A DNA stretch of 54,723 bases from Deltaproteobacteria bacterium (lineage in GTDB: Bacteria; Desulfobacterota; Syntrophia; Syntrophales; JAIPED01): the NCBI GenBank assembly GCA_021737325.1, contig JAIPED010000005.1, forward strand, positions 1-54,723, given 5' to 3'. This document shows, piece by piece, positions 35,079-43,626 of the stretch; position 1 is the stretch's first letter; the number at the start of each line of letters is the position of its first letter. Both the position numbers and the translations under genes were made by a program. Below the pieces are notes generated by a model that was not told the origin of the DNA, made no database searches, and saw only the letters and a list, made by a program, of their open reading frames with translations.

Positions 35079-38000
35079 ATGTTTTTTCAGTTTAAGTCAT
35101 TGCGCGGGTTCTTCCATTCCGTGTTTTCTTTTGGCATGATAACAAGGTTCCGCTGGCATTTCTGCTGTAATGTGGCAGGAATTTCCGCGCCTGCGATAAT
35201 TATTTTCCCGCAACGGGCAAATGTTCTTTGTTGCGGCATTGCGGGGGTTATTGCTGTTAAACGGACCACTGATAATTGTAACACTGCGCAGGAGCTGATA
35301 GCCGATTGTTCCCAGTTGCTTGAAACACTGCATTCGGCGGTTATCGCCAATGACCTCGTAAACCAAGAAGCAACAATAAAGCATTTTTATGAAGAGTTGC
35401 TACTTCTACGAGATGAAGATCTCCTGGCGACGATAATCGCTTCTTCTGCACTCGCGGCAAAGTTAAGACAGAGTTGTGAACAGATAGCCAGCGTACTTGC
35501 GGCGGCTAATGAGTATCGTAAGCGAAAGATTGAGACAATTTCCAGCGTTGCTTTAGAGCAGATAAACGAAAAGATAGTTATGCTTGAAGATGCCCACTGG
35601 GTTTTGGAAAGGGACATCCTCGCCAATATCCTTCCAATAAAAGCGCTTGCGGGAGACAGGGTTTCCCCGTTTGGTCTCAAGATGTTTGCACGGATTAACT
35701 TCGTTCTCAACAGCATTTACCGTCTGGAGGTTCGTGGGCGCGATTCGGCGGGAGTAGAAGTTGATTTTTCTTTTAAGCCGGAGATATTTACCGGAATTAT
35801 CAAGGAGATTGAGGAACAAGGGCTTGGAGAGGATTTTCGCTCTCGTTCTCTGTCAGGCGATTCCCTTTCTGGTTCTATCGGTGTTGCTTCAAGCGAGAAA
35901 CAAGTAGTGGTATCGTTTACCTATAAGACCTTTTCCGTCGTGGGTGAGCTAGGTAAAAATGTGCGCGACCTACGAGAACGCATTGGCCGCGATGCCCTTT
36001 TATCTTTTTTTGCGATGATTCCCTCAGAGAATGATGCCATTTTTTCGCACACTCGCTGGGCGTCGGTAGGTGCCATTTCCGAGGGAAACTGCCATCCACT
36101 CAATAACTACAGCCCCTCTCTCGCGTCAGAAAGCCGGATTAGCGTTGTTCTTAACGGTGATATTGATAACTATTCCTCTTTGCGGGAGCATCTGGAGGGC
36201 GGTAAGAACTTGATTGATACTGCCATTTCAACCGATACCAAGATAATTCCCTTAATGGTGGATAGCTTTCTGCGTGAAGGAAAAAACATTGAAGAGGCTT
36301 TTCGACTGGCGCTTTGTTCTTTTGAAGGCTCCCATGCCATTGCCATGCGTAGTTCACTCGCACCAGGAAAGATATTTCTTGCCCAAAAAGGTAGCGGACA
36401 AACAATATATGTTGGCTTTGCTAAGCGGGGTTATGTCTTTTCCTCGGAACTTTATGGCTTGGTGGAAGCAACAAACGATTTCATTCGTTTGGATGGCGAA
36501 GCTTTATCCATAAACGGCAATAGCGGGCAGTTGTTGGTGTTAGAACAAAACAGTGAAGGCGGCTTAGCGGGTATTCGTGCCTGTTTTTATGACGGCACAC
36601 CGCTACAGTTTTCCTTAAATGATGTTGGCAAGGCAGAAATGACGACCCGCGATATTGATAGGGAAAACTTTCCCCACTATTTCCTCAAGGAAATCATGGG
36701 AGCGCCCCGCTCCGTTGCCAATACTTTAATGGGAAAATATCGCTACATCACTAATGATGGTCTTCGTCGTGTAGAGTTTAACCTCGGTGCTGATGTTATC
36801 CCTCCTGATCTTTTGGAGAGGATGAGGGCAAGGGCCATTCGCGATATTTTCGTCATTGGACATGGCACTGCCGGTGTTGCTGCCAATGCGGTGGCGGAGG
36901 CCTTGGCCCGTTATTTTGGAGATAGCCCCATTCGTGTCAGAGCTAAAATAGCCTCGGAGCTCAGCGGTTTCCATCTTGAGCAGGATTTTTCCCGTGCCTT
37001 GGTTATTCCGATAACCCAGTCGGGCACGACGACCGATACCAACCGTGCGGTGGCGCTAGCCCGCGAACGGGGAGCAACAATTATTAGTATCGTGAACCGT
37101 CGGCAATCCGATATCACGGCAAAATCGCATGGAGTTTTTTACACTAGCAATGGCAGGGATGTGGAAATGTCCGTTGCATCAACAAAGGCCTTTTATTCGC
37201 AGATTGTTGCTGGGCATATTTTAGGCTTGGCGCTTGCCTCCGGTGCTGGCGAAATCGGTACCGAAGATCTCGTAAGCGAAATAGCAGCGCTGGAACGGAT
37301 TGTTCCCGCAATGCGGGAGACGCTGGTTAGTAAACATGAGGTTATCAAAGAGGCTGCGCGCTTTGCTGTCGGTGGTTCCCGCTACTGGGCAATTGTCGGT
37401 TCTGGCCCCAATAAGATAGCCGCCGATGAAATTCGTATTAAGCTGAGCGAACTTTGCTATAAAACCATTTCCACAGATATTGTTGAGGATAAAAAGCACA
37501 TTGATCTTTCTGCAGAGCCGCTTATCATCGTCTGTGCGGTAGGGACTCCCGAAAGTGTTCTAGAAGATATTGTCAAAGACACCGCTATTTTTAAGGCGCA
37601 TCGCGCCAAGGTTATTGTTTTTGCCGCCGAAGGAGAGAATCGCTTCGCGGGTATAGCGGATGCCGTTATTCCCCTAATTCCCGCCGAGTACCCTGGTAGC
37701 CTCATCATCAACACGGTTGCAGGGCATTTATGGGGATACTATGCGGCATGCTTTATTGATGAAGAGGCAAAGTTCTTTAAGAATTTCCGTTCCAAGCTAA
37801 ACGAGAGGCGAGCCTTCTTTAGCGCCGCAGGGAAGAGTGTTTATGAGCAATTGGGGGATTACGAGCTACAAAATTTGTCCACCGAATTTTCCCGCAAATT
37901 GCGCCAAAGAATATCCGCAGGTGCATTTTCCTCTGCCGAAAATCAAGACATTGCAGATATCCTTCTTTTGCTTAAATACGCCGCTGGCAAGCTTTCTACG

Positions 38001-38771
38001 GAAGACTTCTGGGAAGAATTTGGTGCGGAGCTGGGCGGAGATATAGCCTCTCCGTTAATTTCCTTGGACGGTGTGTTAAAGAAGCTGATAGAATCCCTCT
38101 CCCGACCTGTGGACGCTATCAGGCATCAGGCAAAAACGGTTACCGTTGGCACCAGTCGCAAAGAGGCGCCATTAAAGGGGATTATTTTTAATTTGCTTAG
38201 CGATTTAGGGTTTTCATTCAGGGATATTGCCAGCCGTAACGCTCTTGCCCTAATGAGGGTGCAGCCAGTAATTGCCTCGCTTGAAGGGTACACGCTATAT
38301 CTGGTTGAGGGTTTAGATAAGAACTCCCTGCCCTGTGATGACACAACTATAAGGATAACGAGGCGGGCTGGTGTTTCCTCTCAAATGGTTTCCCGAACAG
38401 GGAACAATGGTGGATTGCTTGGCACGAAACGAACAATTGTCCGCAAGAAGGATATCTATATTGGACAGGGTAAAGTTGATGGAGCGCCGCTTGTTGTTTT
38501 TCCACTCAGACACGGGACCGATACTGCAAAAATCTTTTTGTTGCTCATCCATGTTGTATTTGCTGAGAACCTCCCCTGGGAGGCGAAAAAACGCTCGTTG
38601 GGTACACGCTATGGCGATATCCGCAATCTGATAAATGAATATAACATAAGCTGGAGCGAAGATTACATCAAGGACTACCCGCTTGCGAGATTACTAGGAG
38701 AGCAAGCTGAGGTCATCGCTTTGGAAATCAAGAATACGGGTAATAAACCGTGCAATCCCGGAAATAAATAG
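35079..38771 (+). CDS. Giant GlmS-like protein (glutamine amidotransferase + two SIS domains) with insert and C-terminal extension
   Basis: The order of domains is that of glucosamine-6-phosphate synthase, but at 1230 aa it is twice the usual 610. The class II amidotransferase motif CGIAGVIAV has its cysteine at C52, not at position 1 or 2, so a 51-residue leader must be removed for activity, as in GltB. About 150 residues of helical sequence separate it from RGRDSAGVEV, which normally follows within 30 residues. Further amidotransferase blocks are SHTRWASVGAISEGNCHPLNN and VLNGDIDNY. SIS domain 1 has TQSGTTTDTNRAV; SIS domain 2 has EIRIKLSELCYKTIS and DKKHID. About 260 extra C-terminal residues are unrecognised. 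GGAGGGG precedes the ATG. The product may be an aminosugar synthase with another sugar substrate. Confidence 0.8.
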   Translation: MFFQFKSLRGFFHSVFSFGMITRFRWHFCCNVAGISAPAIIIFPQRANVLCCGIAGVIAVKRTTDNCNTAQELIADCSQLLETLHSAVIANDLVNQEATIKHFYEELLLLRDEDLLATIIASSALAAKLRQSCEQIASVLAAANEYRKRKIETISSVALEQINEKIVMLEDAHWVLERDILANILPIKALAGDRVSPFGLKMFARINFVLNSIYRLEVRGRDSAGVEVDFSFKPEIFTGIIKEIEEQGLGEDFRSRSLSGDSLSGSIGVASSEKQVVVSFTYKTFSVVGELGKNVRDLRERIGRDALLSFFAMIPSENDAIFSHTRWASVGAISEGNCHPLNNYSPSLASESRISVVLNGDIDNYSSLREHLEGGKNLIDTAISTDTKIIPLMVDSFLREGKNIEEAFRLALCSFEGSHAIAMRSSLAPGKIFLAQKGSGQTIYVGFAKRGYVFSSELYGLVEATNDFIRLDGEALSINGNSGQLLVLEQNSEGGLAGIRACFYDGTPLQFSLNDVGKAEMTTRDIDRENFPHYFLKEIMGAPRSVANTLMGKYRYITNDGLRRVEFNLGADVIPPDLLERMRARAIRDIFVIGHGTAGVAANAVAEALARYFGDSPIRVRAKIASELSGFHLEQDFSRALVIPITQSGTTTDTNRAVALARERGATIISIVNRRQSDITAKSHGVFYTSNGRDVEMSVASTKAFYSQIVAGHILGLALASGAGEIGTEDLVSEIAALERIVPAMRETLVSKHEVIKEAARFAVGGSRYWAIVGSGPNKIAADEIRIKLSELCYKTISTDIVEDKKHIDLSAEPLIIVCAVGTPESVLEDIVKDTAIFKAHRAKVIVFAAEGENRFAGIADAVIPLIPAEYPGSLIINTVAGHLWGYYAACFIDEEAKFFKNFRSKLNERRAFFSAAGKSVYEQLGDYELQNLSTEFSRKLRQRISAGAFSSAENQDIADILLLLKYAAGKLSTEDFWEEFGAELGGDIASPLISLDGVLKKLIESLSRPVDAIRHQAKTVTVGTSRKEAPLKGIIFNLLSDLGFSFRDIASRNALALMRVQPVIASLEGYTLYLVEGLDKNSLPCDDTTIRITRRAGVSSQMVSRTGNNGGLLGTKRTIVRKKDIYIGQGKVDGAPLVVFPLRHGTDTAKIFLLLIHVVFAENLPWEAKKRSLGTRYGDIRNLINEYNISWSEDYIKDYPLARLLGEQAEVIALEIKNTGNKPCNPGNK

Positions 38772-38793
38772 TAATTGCGGTGGGAGTTAAAAA

Positions 38794-39585
38794 ATGGACT
38801 TGGGCTTAAAAAATAAGGTTGCTTTGGTGGCGGGTGGTTCCATGGGGCTTGGGCTGGCGGTGGCGAAGCGTTTAGCGCATGAGGGTGCCAAGATCGCCAT
38901 TTGTGCTTTGGATGATCCCCATCTAGCGCTGGCAAAAGAAGAAATTTTCCGCGAAACGGGGGCGGAAGTTTTTGCTTTTGGTGCCAACCTGAGTGATCCT
39001 GTTGCGGCGCGGGATTTTGTTAGTAGCGCTAACAGGCATTTTGGCACCGTTGATATTCTAGTAAATAATGCTGGCGGACCTCCCTCACTACAGTTTTTGG
39101 AGATAAGTGACGAACAATGGCTAGAAGGTTTTCACCTTAATCTGCTTTCCACAATTGCCATGACTGCTGTTGCCGTTCCCGTGATGAAGGAGAAAAAGTG
39201 GGGTCGTATCGTTAACATCACCTCAATATCGGTTAAGCAACCAATCGAAGGGCTGATATTATCTAATACGATCCGTTCGGGTGTTATTGGTTTTTCCAAG
39301 ACGCTCTCTAACGAGCTTGCTCCGCTTAATGTTACCATTAACAGCGTCTGTCCTGGCTACACGCTTACCGAACGGGTGCGCAAGTTGTCAGTTATCCTTG
39401 CCGAAAAGCGCCAAACCACACCCGAAGCGGTAATTGCCGGATGGGAGAATGATATTCCGATGAAGCGGTTAGGAACTCCCGAAGAATTTGCCGCCTTGGT
39501 TGCTTTTTTAGCTTCAGAACTTGCTGCTTATATAACGGGTGCGGCAATTCAAATTGATGGTGGTTGGTATAAAGGAGTGATGTAA
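38794..39585 (+). CDS. Short-chain dehydrogenase/reductase (SDR)
   Basis: This NAD(P)-dependent oxidoreductase has the glycine motif GGSMGLGLAVAKRL (residues 14-27), NNAGG (about 90-94), a catalytic Ser in NITSIS and the PG block CPGYTLTERVR, ending with ITGAAIQIDGGWYKG, as in 3-oxoacyl-ACP reductase-like SDRs. Strikingly, the usual catalytic YxxxK after the Ser is not obvious: the segment reads LILSNTIRSGVIGFSKTL, with Asn/Ser in place of Tyr. Some SDRs of this subgroup (for example those resembling YohF or aldehyde-forming types) share the change. The substrate is unknown. Confidence 0.85.
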   Translation: MDLGLKNKVALVAGGSMGLGLAVAKRLAHEGAKIAICALDDPHLALAKEEIFRETGAEVFAFGANLSDPVAARDFVSSANRHFGTVDILVNNAGGPPSLQFLEISDEQWLEGFHLNLLSTIAMTAVAVPVMKEKKWGRIVNITSISVKQPIEGLILSNTIRSGVIGFSKTLSNELAPLNVTINSVCPGYTLTERVRKLSVILAEKRQTTPEAVIAGWENDIPMKRLGTPEEFAALVAFLASELAAYITGAAIQIDGGWYKGVM

Positions 39586-39625
39586 AGGGGTTTGCTAAAG
39601 AAAAAAACGACGCAGGAGGGTTGCC

Positions 39626-40030
39626 ATGGTTAACAAAGTCATTTTAATCGGCAGGCTGGGGGCTGATCCTGAGGTGCGCTACACTCAGGATGGTACGCAG
39701 ATAACGAACTTTCGTATCGCTACCAGCGAGTATTGGAAAGAGAAGGATGGCACAAAGGCCGAGAGGACGGAGTGGCATCGCATTGTTACCTTTGGGAAAA
39801 TCGCGGAGTTTTGCGGTAGTTACTTAATGAAGGGGCGAATGGTTTATTGCGAAGGGCGTATTCAGACGCGAGAGTGGGAAGATAAGGAAGGGCACAAGCG
39901 ATCAACAACGGAGATTGTCGCCTCAAATGTGCAAGCGTTGGAGAAAAAAGCATCTAACGAAAGAAGAGTCGGTGATGACGATCAAATGGTTGGCGGAGCT
40001 ACCGATACTCAAGACGATGTTCCCTTTTAG
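39626..40030 (+). CDS. ssb: Single-stranded DNA-binding protein
   Basis: SSB coats single-stranded DNA in replication and repair. The 134-aa protein begins [23 protein letters not shown] and has the OB-fold blocks [17 protein letters not shown] and [20 protein letters not shown]. It ends in the partner-binding acidic tip DDVPF. A GCAGGAGGG ribosome binding site precedes the ATG. It converges with nth, 18 bp apart. Confidence 0.96.
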   Translation: MVNKVILIGRLGADPEVRYTQDGTQITNFRIATSEYWKEKDGTKAERTEWHRIVTFGKIAEFCGSYLMKGRMVYCEGRIQTREWEDKEGHKRSTTEIVASNVQALEKKASNERRVGDDDQMVGGATDTQDDVPF

Positions 40031-40048
40031 GCGAGGTCGCTTTTGTCT

Positions 40049-40738
40049 TTAGCGTGTTCTTTTCACTCCGTGGCGCGGGCATTTGTGTGTGATTGGACAG
40101 ATAGAACAGTATGGCGAAGTGGGGTGGCACATTTCCCTGCCGAAGGCGACGAGTAGCGGGTTAATTTCTTGCCAGTGTTGGGGCGGAAGTTTTTTTCTAA
40201 GGGCAAATTCCGTCTCTTCGGGGCTGGTTGTTTTTACATAACCAACTCTGTTCGTGATGCGATGTACATGGATATCAACGCAGATCGCGGGTTTATTGTA
40301 AGCAACGCTCATGACGAGGTTTGCCGTTTTTCTGCCCACACCCTTGAATGTTAACAACTCTTCTAATGTGTCTGGGACGCGGGAGTCATATTCGCTGAGC
40401 AATCTACGGGAAACTTCTAGAATCGTCTTAGTTTTGTTACGGTAAAAACCTACAGGATGCAGAATTTTAGCGATTATATCCTCACCGAGGGCAAGCATCT
40501 CTTGCGGCGTGTTCGCTAGCGCAAGCAACTGGCTGGCAGCGGGGGCGGTTTGTTCCTCCTTTGTTCGCAGGCTAATTAGCGATGTAATCAAGATGGCGAA
40601 GGGGTTATCCGCCCTCCCACGCAGAGCTTCAACCACTGGCAAAACCCATTTTTGTGCCAGCGGACGAATTCTTTCAAGCAACTCCGGCATTTCCACGCCA
40701 GATTGGGGGAACAAGGCTGGCTTATTCGTAGCCTTCAT
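40049..40738 (-). CDS. nth: Endonuclease III (DNA glycosylase/AP lyase)
   Basis: Nth removes oxidised pyrimidines and cleaves at abasic sites in base excision repair. The 229-aa protein has the HhH motif LLTFKGVGRKTANLV with the catalytic Lys, and the catalytic Asp in AICVDIHVHRITNRVGY. The C-terminal 4Fe-4S loop has C-x6-C-x2-C-x5-C spacing (CHPTSPYCSICPITHKCP). It overlaps the end of fdhE by 17 bp. Confidence 0.93.
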   Translation of the reverse strand: MKATNKPALFPQSGVEMPELLERIRPLAQKWVLPVVEALRGRADNPFAILITSLISLRTKEEQTAPAASQLLALANTPQEMLALGEDIIAKILHPVGFYRNKTKTILEVSRRLLSEYDSRVPDTLEELLTFKGVGRKTANLVMSVAYNKPAICVDIHVHRITNRVGYVKTTSPEETEFALRKKLPPQHWQEINPLLVAFGREMCHPTSPYCSICPITHKCPRHGVKRTR

Positions 40739-41582
40739 CGGCGGCGATTATATCTAAGTGTAGGGTGTTAATATCCTCTATTTCTAAATTGACCTCTTTT
40801 GCCATACTCCGCATGTCAACGATTTTGATGTATTGGCGACACTTGCTACAAGTATCCACACGATAATTCTCATTTCCCTCAACCGTGAAATAAAGAAGAC
40901 TCTGATGGTCATCATTTCCGCAAAAGGGACACATTATCCGCGGGAACACCCACTCATAACCGCATTGGTGGCAATACAGATGGCGGTGTCCTTCCTCTCC
41001 CTTAATCTCCCCAATTTTTGGTTCAGAGCCACAAACTGGGCAAAATCCCTCGTGCCAGGGTGTTTTGTTTAAATGCTGTGAGTATCTATTTATCACCCTC
41101 TCAAAACCCGGTCTAAGAGATTCGCGCAGTAACATTCCCACTATATCAACAGCTTCCTCGCCAATATCCGTTTCCAAAGAGTCAATCGTCGCTTCCGCAC
41201 GAGTCTCATCGCCACCGTGACAATCCGCGCCAATAAGCTGATAGGCAATAAGTAAATCACGGTAGGATTGTTCTTCCTGTAGATGCTTTTTGAGGATGAG
41301 GGCTTCTCCGCCAAATTTTTCTCCTAAAGCCTCCACTAGGATGCGAAGGTAATTTTCCGCTGGTGCCAAATTTACTTCCTGACTACTATCAACCAACGGC
41401 ATTCCACCGGAAATTTTGGGAAGAATGTACTTGTCATCCACGGGGAAAATATCTTCGGTTAACCCGCGAGAAAAATCTTCTCTTAAAACCAATATCCCAC
41501 CGAGAATATCAAGTAAATCAACATAATGTGGAGATTCTTGCTTGTAGCTTTCAATTATTTTCAATGATTGTTGCAAGTGCAT
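40722..41582 (-). CDS. fdhE: FdhE-like formate dehydrogenase accessory protein
   Basis: FdhE proteins bind formate dehydrogenase and help its maturation, probably at the cluster or selenocysteine stage. The C-terminal part (about 175-265) has the CxxC rubredoxin-like pairs: CPVCGSEPKIG, CHQCGYEW, CPFCGND and CSKCRQYI. The N-terminal 170 residues are helical, as in the family. At 286 aa it is a normal length. No formate dehydrogenase gene is in the window, so its target lies elsewhere. The family also occurs in anaerobes that mature other molybdenum or tungsten enzymes. Confidence 0.88.
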   Translation of the reverse strand: MHLQQSLKIIESYKQESPHYVDLLDILGGILVLREDFSRGLTEDIFPVDDKYILPKISGGMPLVDSSQEVNLAPAENYLRILVEALGEKFGGEALILKKHLQEEQSYRDLLIAYQLIGADCHGGDETRAEATIDSLETDIGEEAVDIVGMLLRESLRPGFERVINRYSQHLNKTPWHEGFCPVCGSEPKIGEIKGEEGHRHLYCHQCGYEWVFPRIMCPFCGNDDHQSLLYFTVEGNENYRVDTCSKCRQYIKIVDMRSMAKEVNLEIEDINTLHLDIIAADEGYE

Positions 41583-41717
41583 TTTGTAAACCTCACTTTC
41601 TTAAAGGCGGCGCGTAGCTTTTTTTAATGCGCTCCTCAAGGAAAAATCAAAATTAATAAGACTTGTCTTGCTATACCCCTGAACAATTGTCGCAGTGCGT
41701 TTAATCCTTAAAATGCC

Positions 41718-41746
41718 TTGACAAAGGGTTTTTAAAAAAAGTAGGT
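41718..41746 (+). promoter_or_regulatory. Likely stable-RNA promoter for the tRNA-secE-nusG transcript
   Basis: A consensus -35 TTGACA (41718-41723) is followed 17 bases later by GTAGGT (41741-41746), a weak -10, and by a GC-rich discriminator GCCCCGC, as in stringently controlled tRNA promoters. Confidence 0.4.
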
Positions 41747-41747
41747 G

Positions 41748-41762
41748 CCCCGCTTCGCGGGG
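41748..41762 (+). other. Perfect GC hairpin at the 5' end of the tRNA transcript
   Basis: CCCCGC-TTC-GCGGGG would form the first structure of the transcript, 17 bases before the first tRNA. It has no U tract, so it is not a terminator; it may protect the 5' end or mark an RNase cleavage site. Confidence 0.45.
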
Positions 41763-41778
41763 TGTGGTCTTGGCGATG

Positions 41779-41853
41779 GCTGGCGTAGCTCAACGGTAGA
41801 GCAGCTGATTTGTAATCAGCAGGTTGCGGGTTCGAATCCCATCGCCAGCTCCA
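41779..41853 (+). tRNA. tRNA-Thr (anticodon TGT)
   Basis: The acceptor stem GCTGGCG/CGCCAGC, D loop, anticodon stem GCTGA/TCAGC with loop TTTGTAA, the T arm with GGTTCGAATCC and an encoded CCA are all present. Confidence 0.96.
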
Positions 41854-41866
41854 TGGCGCGATTAGC

Positions 41867-41951
41867 GGAGGGGTTCCCAAGCGGCCAAAGGGAGCAGACT
41901 GTAAATCTGCCGGCGAAGCCTTCGGTGGTTCGAATCCACCCCCCTCCACCA
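41867..41951 (+). tRNA. tRNA-Tyr (anticodon GTA)
   Basis: The acceptor stem GGAGGGG/CCCCTCC, anticodon loop with GTA, long variable arm typical of bacterial tRNA-Tyr, T arm GGTTCGAATCC and an encoded CCA are visible. Confidence 0.96.
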
Positions 41952-41964
41952 TTTTTGGTTAAGA

Positions 41965-42040
41965 GCGGGAGTAGCTCAGGGGCTAGAGCATCAGCCTTCC
42001 AAGCTGAGGGTCGCGGGTTCGAATCCCGTTTCCCGCTCCA
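41965..42040 (+). tRNA. tRNA-Gly (anticodon TCC)
   Basis: The acceptor stem GCGGGAG/TTCCCGC (with a G-T pair), anticodon TCC in loop CTTCCAA, T arm GGTTCGAATCC and an encoded CCA are present. Confidence 0.96.
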
Positions 42041-42062
42041 GATGATGGTAAAATATTATCAT

Positions 42063-42138
42063 GCCCACGTAGCTCAGTAGGTAGAGCACATCCTTGGTAA
42101 GGATGAGGTCACCAGTTCAATCCTGGTCGTGGGCTCCA
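42063..42138 (+). tRNA. tRNA-Thr (anticodon GGT)
   Basis: The acceptor stem GCCCACG/CGTGGGC, anticodon stem CATCC/GGATG with loop TTGGTAA, T arm AGTTCAATCCT and an encoded CCA are seen. In E. coli and many Proteobacteria a tuf gene follows this tRNA; here rpmG follows 20 bp later. Confidence 0.96.
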
Positions 42139-42158
42139 CGGTATGTAAGGAGAAGGGT

Positions 42159-42308
42159 ATGAGGACGATAATTTCTTTAGCGTGTACGGCGTGTAAGCGT
42201 AAAAATTACACAACAACAAAAAACAAAAAGACGATGCAGGGCAGGATGGAGATAAAAAAATACTGTCCTTTTTGTCGTTCTCATAAGATCCATAGAGAAG
42301 CCAAATAG
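42159..42308 (+). CDS. rpmG: 50S ribosomal protein L33
   Basis: A 49-aa L33: it reads [24 protein letters not shown] and ends [17 protein letters not shown]. Both CxxC pairs (C9/C12 and two near residues 36-39) are kept, so this is the zinc-binding form. A ribosome binding site AAGGAGAAGG precedes the ATG. It lies between tRNA-Thr and tRNA-Trp, as in many Deltaproteobacteria. Confidence 0.93.
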   Translation: MRTIISLACTACKRKNYTTTKNKKTMQGRMEIKKYCPFCRSHKIHREAK

Positions 42309-42320
42309 TTAATGATTAAC

Positions 42321-42397
42321 AGGCCAGTAGCTCTAATGGATAGAGCGTCGGACTCCAAATCCGAATGCTGGGGGTTCAAGTCCCTCCTGGCCTGCCA
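42321..42397 (+). tRNA. tRNA-Trp (anticodon CCA)
   Basis: The acceptor stem AGGCCAG/CTGGCCT, anticodon CCA in loop CTCCAAA, T arm GGTTCAAGTCC and an encoded CCA tail (GCCA) are present, just ahead of secE as in many bacteria. Confidence 0.96.
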
Positions 42398-42420
42398 TAT
42401 ACAATTAGACGGAGACCATT

Positions 42421-42624
42421 ATGGATAAGGTGAGACATTATTATTTACAGGCTAAGACCTTTCTCGCGGAAGTTAAGAGCGAGCTTAAGAAGGTTGTTTG
42501 GCCACAACCGCGCCAGGCCATGAGCTCCACTGCTGTTGTCATTGTCTTGGTGGCTATCGTTGCTCTTTTTCTGGCTTTGATAGATTTTTTTATTACGAAG
42601 CTTTTAGGTTTGGTGATGGGGTAG
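42421..42624 (+). CDS. secE: Preprotein translocase subunit SecE
   Basis: This essential small subunit clamps SecY in the inner membrane. The 67-aa protein has the conserved FLAEVKSELKKVVWPQPRQAMSST amphipathic and hinge segment, followed by a single transmembrane helix (about residues 39-62). It is the short one-helix type, common outside the Enterobacteria. Confidence 0.93.
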   Translation: MDKVRHYYLQAKTFLAEVKSELKKVVWPQPRQAMSSTAVVIVLVAIVALFLALIDFFITKLLGLVMG

Positions 42625-42628
42625 GTTG

Positions 42629-43162
42629 ATGGATTTTAAGTGGTATGTTGTGCACACATATTCAGGATTTGAAAACAAAGTGAAGCTTTCGCTGATGGAG
42701 AACATTGTCAAGGCTGACAAACAAAGTTGTTTCGGAGAGATACTAGTCCCGGAAGAAGAGGTGGTTTCTTTGGTCAAGGGTCAGAGAAGGACATCAAAGC
42801 GCAAATTTTTTCCCGGGTATATTATCGTAAACATGGTTCTTACCGATGAAACTTGGCACATCGTGAGAAACACACCGAAGATTACCGGTTTTGTTGGCAC
42901 TAAGGACAAACCGACACCGATTCCGAATAGCGAAGTTGAGCATCTTTGTGGGAGAATTTCAGAGGGGACACTAGTTCCCAAGTCCAAATTTTCCTACGAG
43001 GTAGGTGATGTGGTCAAGATTATTGATGGTCCTTTTGCGGGCTTTGATGGCTCTGTTGATGAAGTCAAGCCGGAAAAAGGTAAGCTAAGGGTTACCGTAT
43101 CAATTTTTGGGCGCGCCACGCCTGTTGAGATAGATTTCATACAGGTTTCGTCAGAGGTGTAG
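42629..43162 (+). CDS. nusG: Transcription termination/antitermination factor NusG
   Basis: NusG binds RNA polymerase, reduces pausing and links it to Rho or the ribosome. The 177-aa protein starts with [19 protein letters not shown], has [21 protein letters not shown] and PKITGFVGT in the NGN domain, and the KOW motif [22 protein letters not shown]. The ATG follows GGGGTAGG, 4 bases after the secE stop. Confidence 0.95.
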   Translation: MDFKWYVVHTYSGFENKVKLSLMENIVKADKQSCFGEILVPEEEVVSLVKGQRRTSKRKFFPGYIIVNMVLTDETWHIVRNTPKITGFVGTKDKPTPIPNSEVEHLCGRISEGTLVPKSKFSYEVGDVVKIIDGPFAGFDGSVDEVKPEKGKLRVTVSIFGRATPVEIDFIQVSSEV

Positions 43163-43189
43163 TCAAACAAGAAAGGAAGTGGGTCTGCT

Positions 43190-43615
43190 ATGGCAAAGAA
43201 GATCGTGGCAAATGTTAAGTTACAAATAAAAGCGGGTAAGGCGACGCCGTCGCCGCCAATCGGTCCGGCATTGGGACAGCATGGTGTTAACATCATGGAG
43301 TTTTGTAAAGCCTATAATGCGATGACCCAATCCCAAGAGGGGACGATAATTCCGGTAGTGATAACCGTATATGCCGACAGATCTTTCACCTTTGTTACCA
43401 AGACACCTCCCGCTTCGTTTCTAGTAAAGAATGCCGCGAAACTGGCAAAGGGTTCGGGAACGCCAAAGAGAGAGACGGTGGGTAAAATTACCGAGCAGCA
43501 GGTGCGAGAGATTGCGGAGTTTAAGCTGAAGGATCTTAACGCTGTTGATATCGAAGGTGCCATTAAAATAATAAAAGGCACCGCTCGTTCAATGGGTGTA
43601 GAGATAGTCCCATAG
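43190..43615 (+). CDS. rplK: 50S ribosomal protein L11
   Basis: L11 is part of the GTPase-associated centre of the large subunit. The 141-aa protein has [34 protein letters not shown] and ends with [19 protein letters not shown], as expected. It sits directly before rplA. Confidence 0.97.
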   Translation: MAKKIVANVKLQIKAGKATPSPPIGPALGQHGVNIMEFCKAYNAMTQSQEGTIIPVVITVYADRSFTFVTKTPPASFLVKNAAKLAKGSGTPKRETVGKITEQQVREIAEFKLKDLNAVDIEGAIKIIKGTARSMGVEIVP

Positions 43616-43626
43616 GAGATTTAATT

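Noticed and set aside
41748-41762. Terminator ahead of the tRNA genes
   Set aside because: The GC stem has no following T run and lies downstream of a TTGACA box, so it is more likely the 5' end structure of the tRNA transcript.
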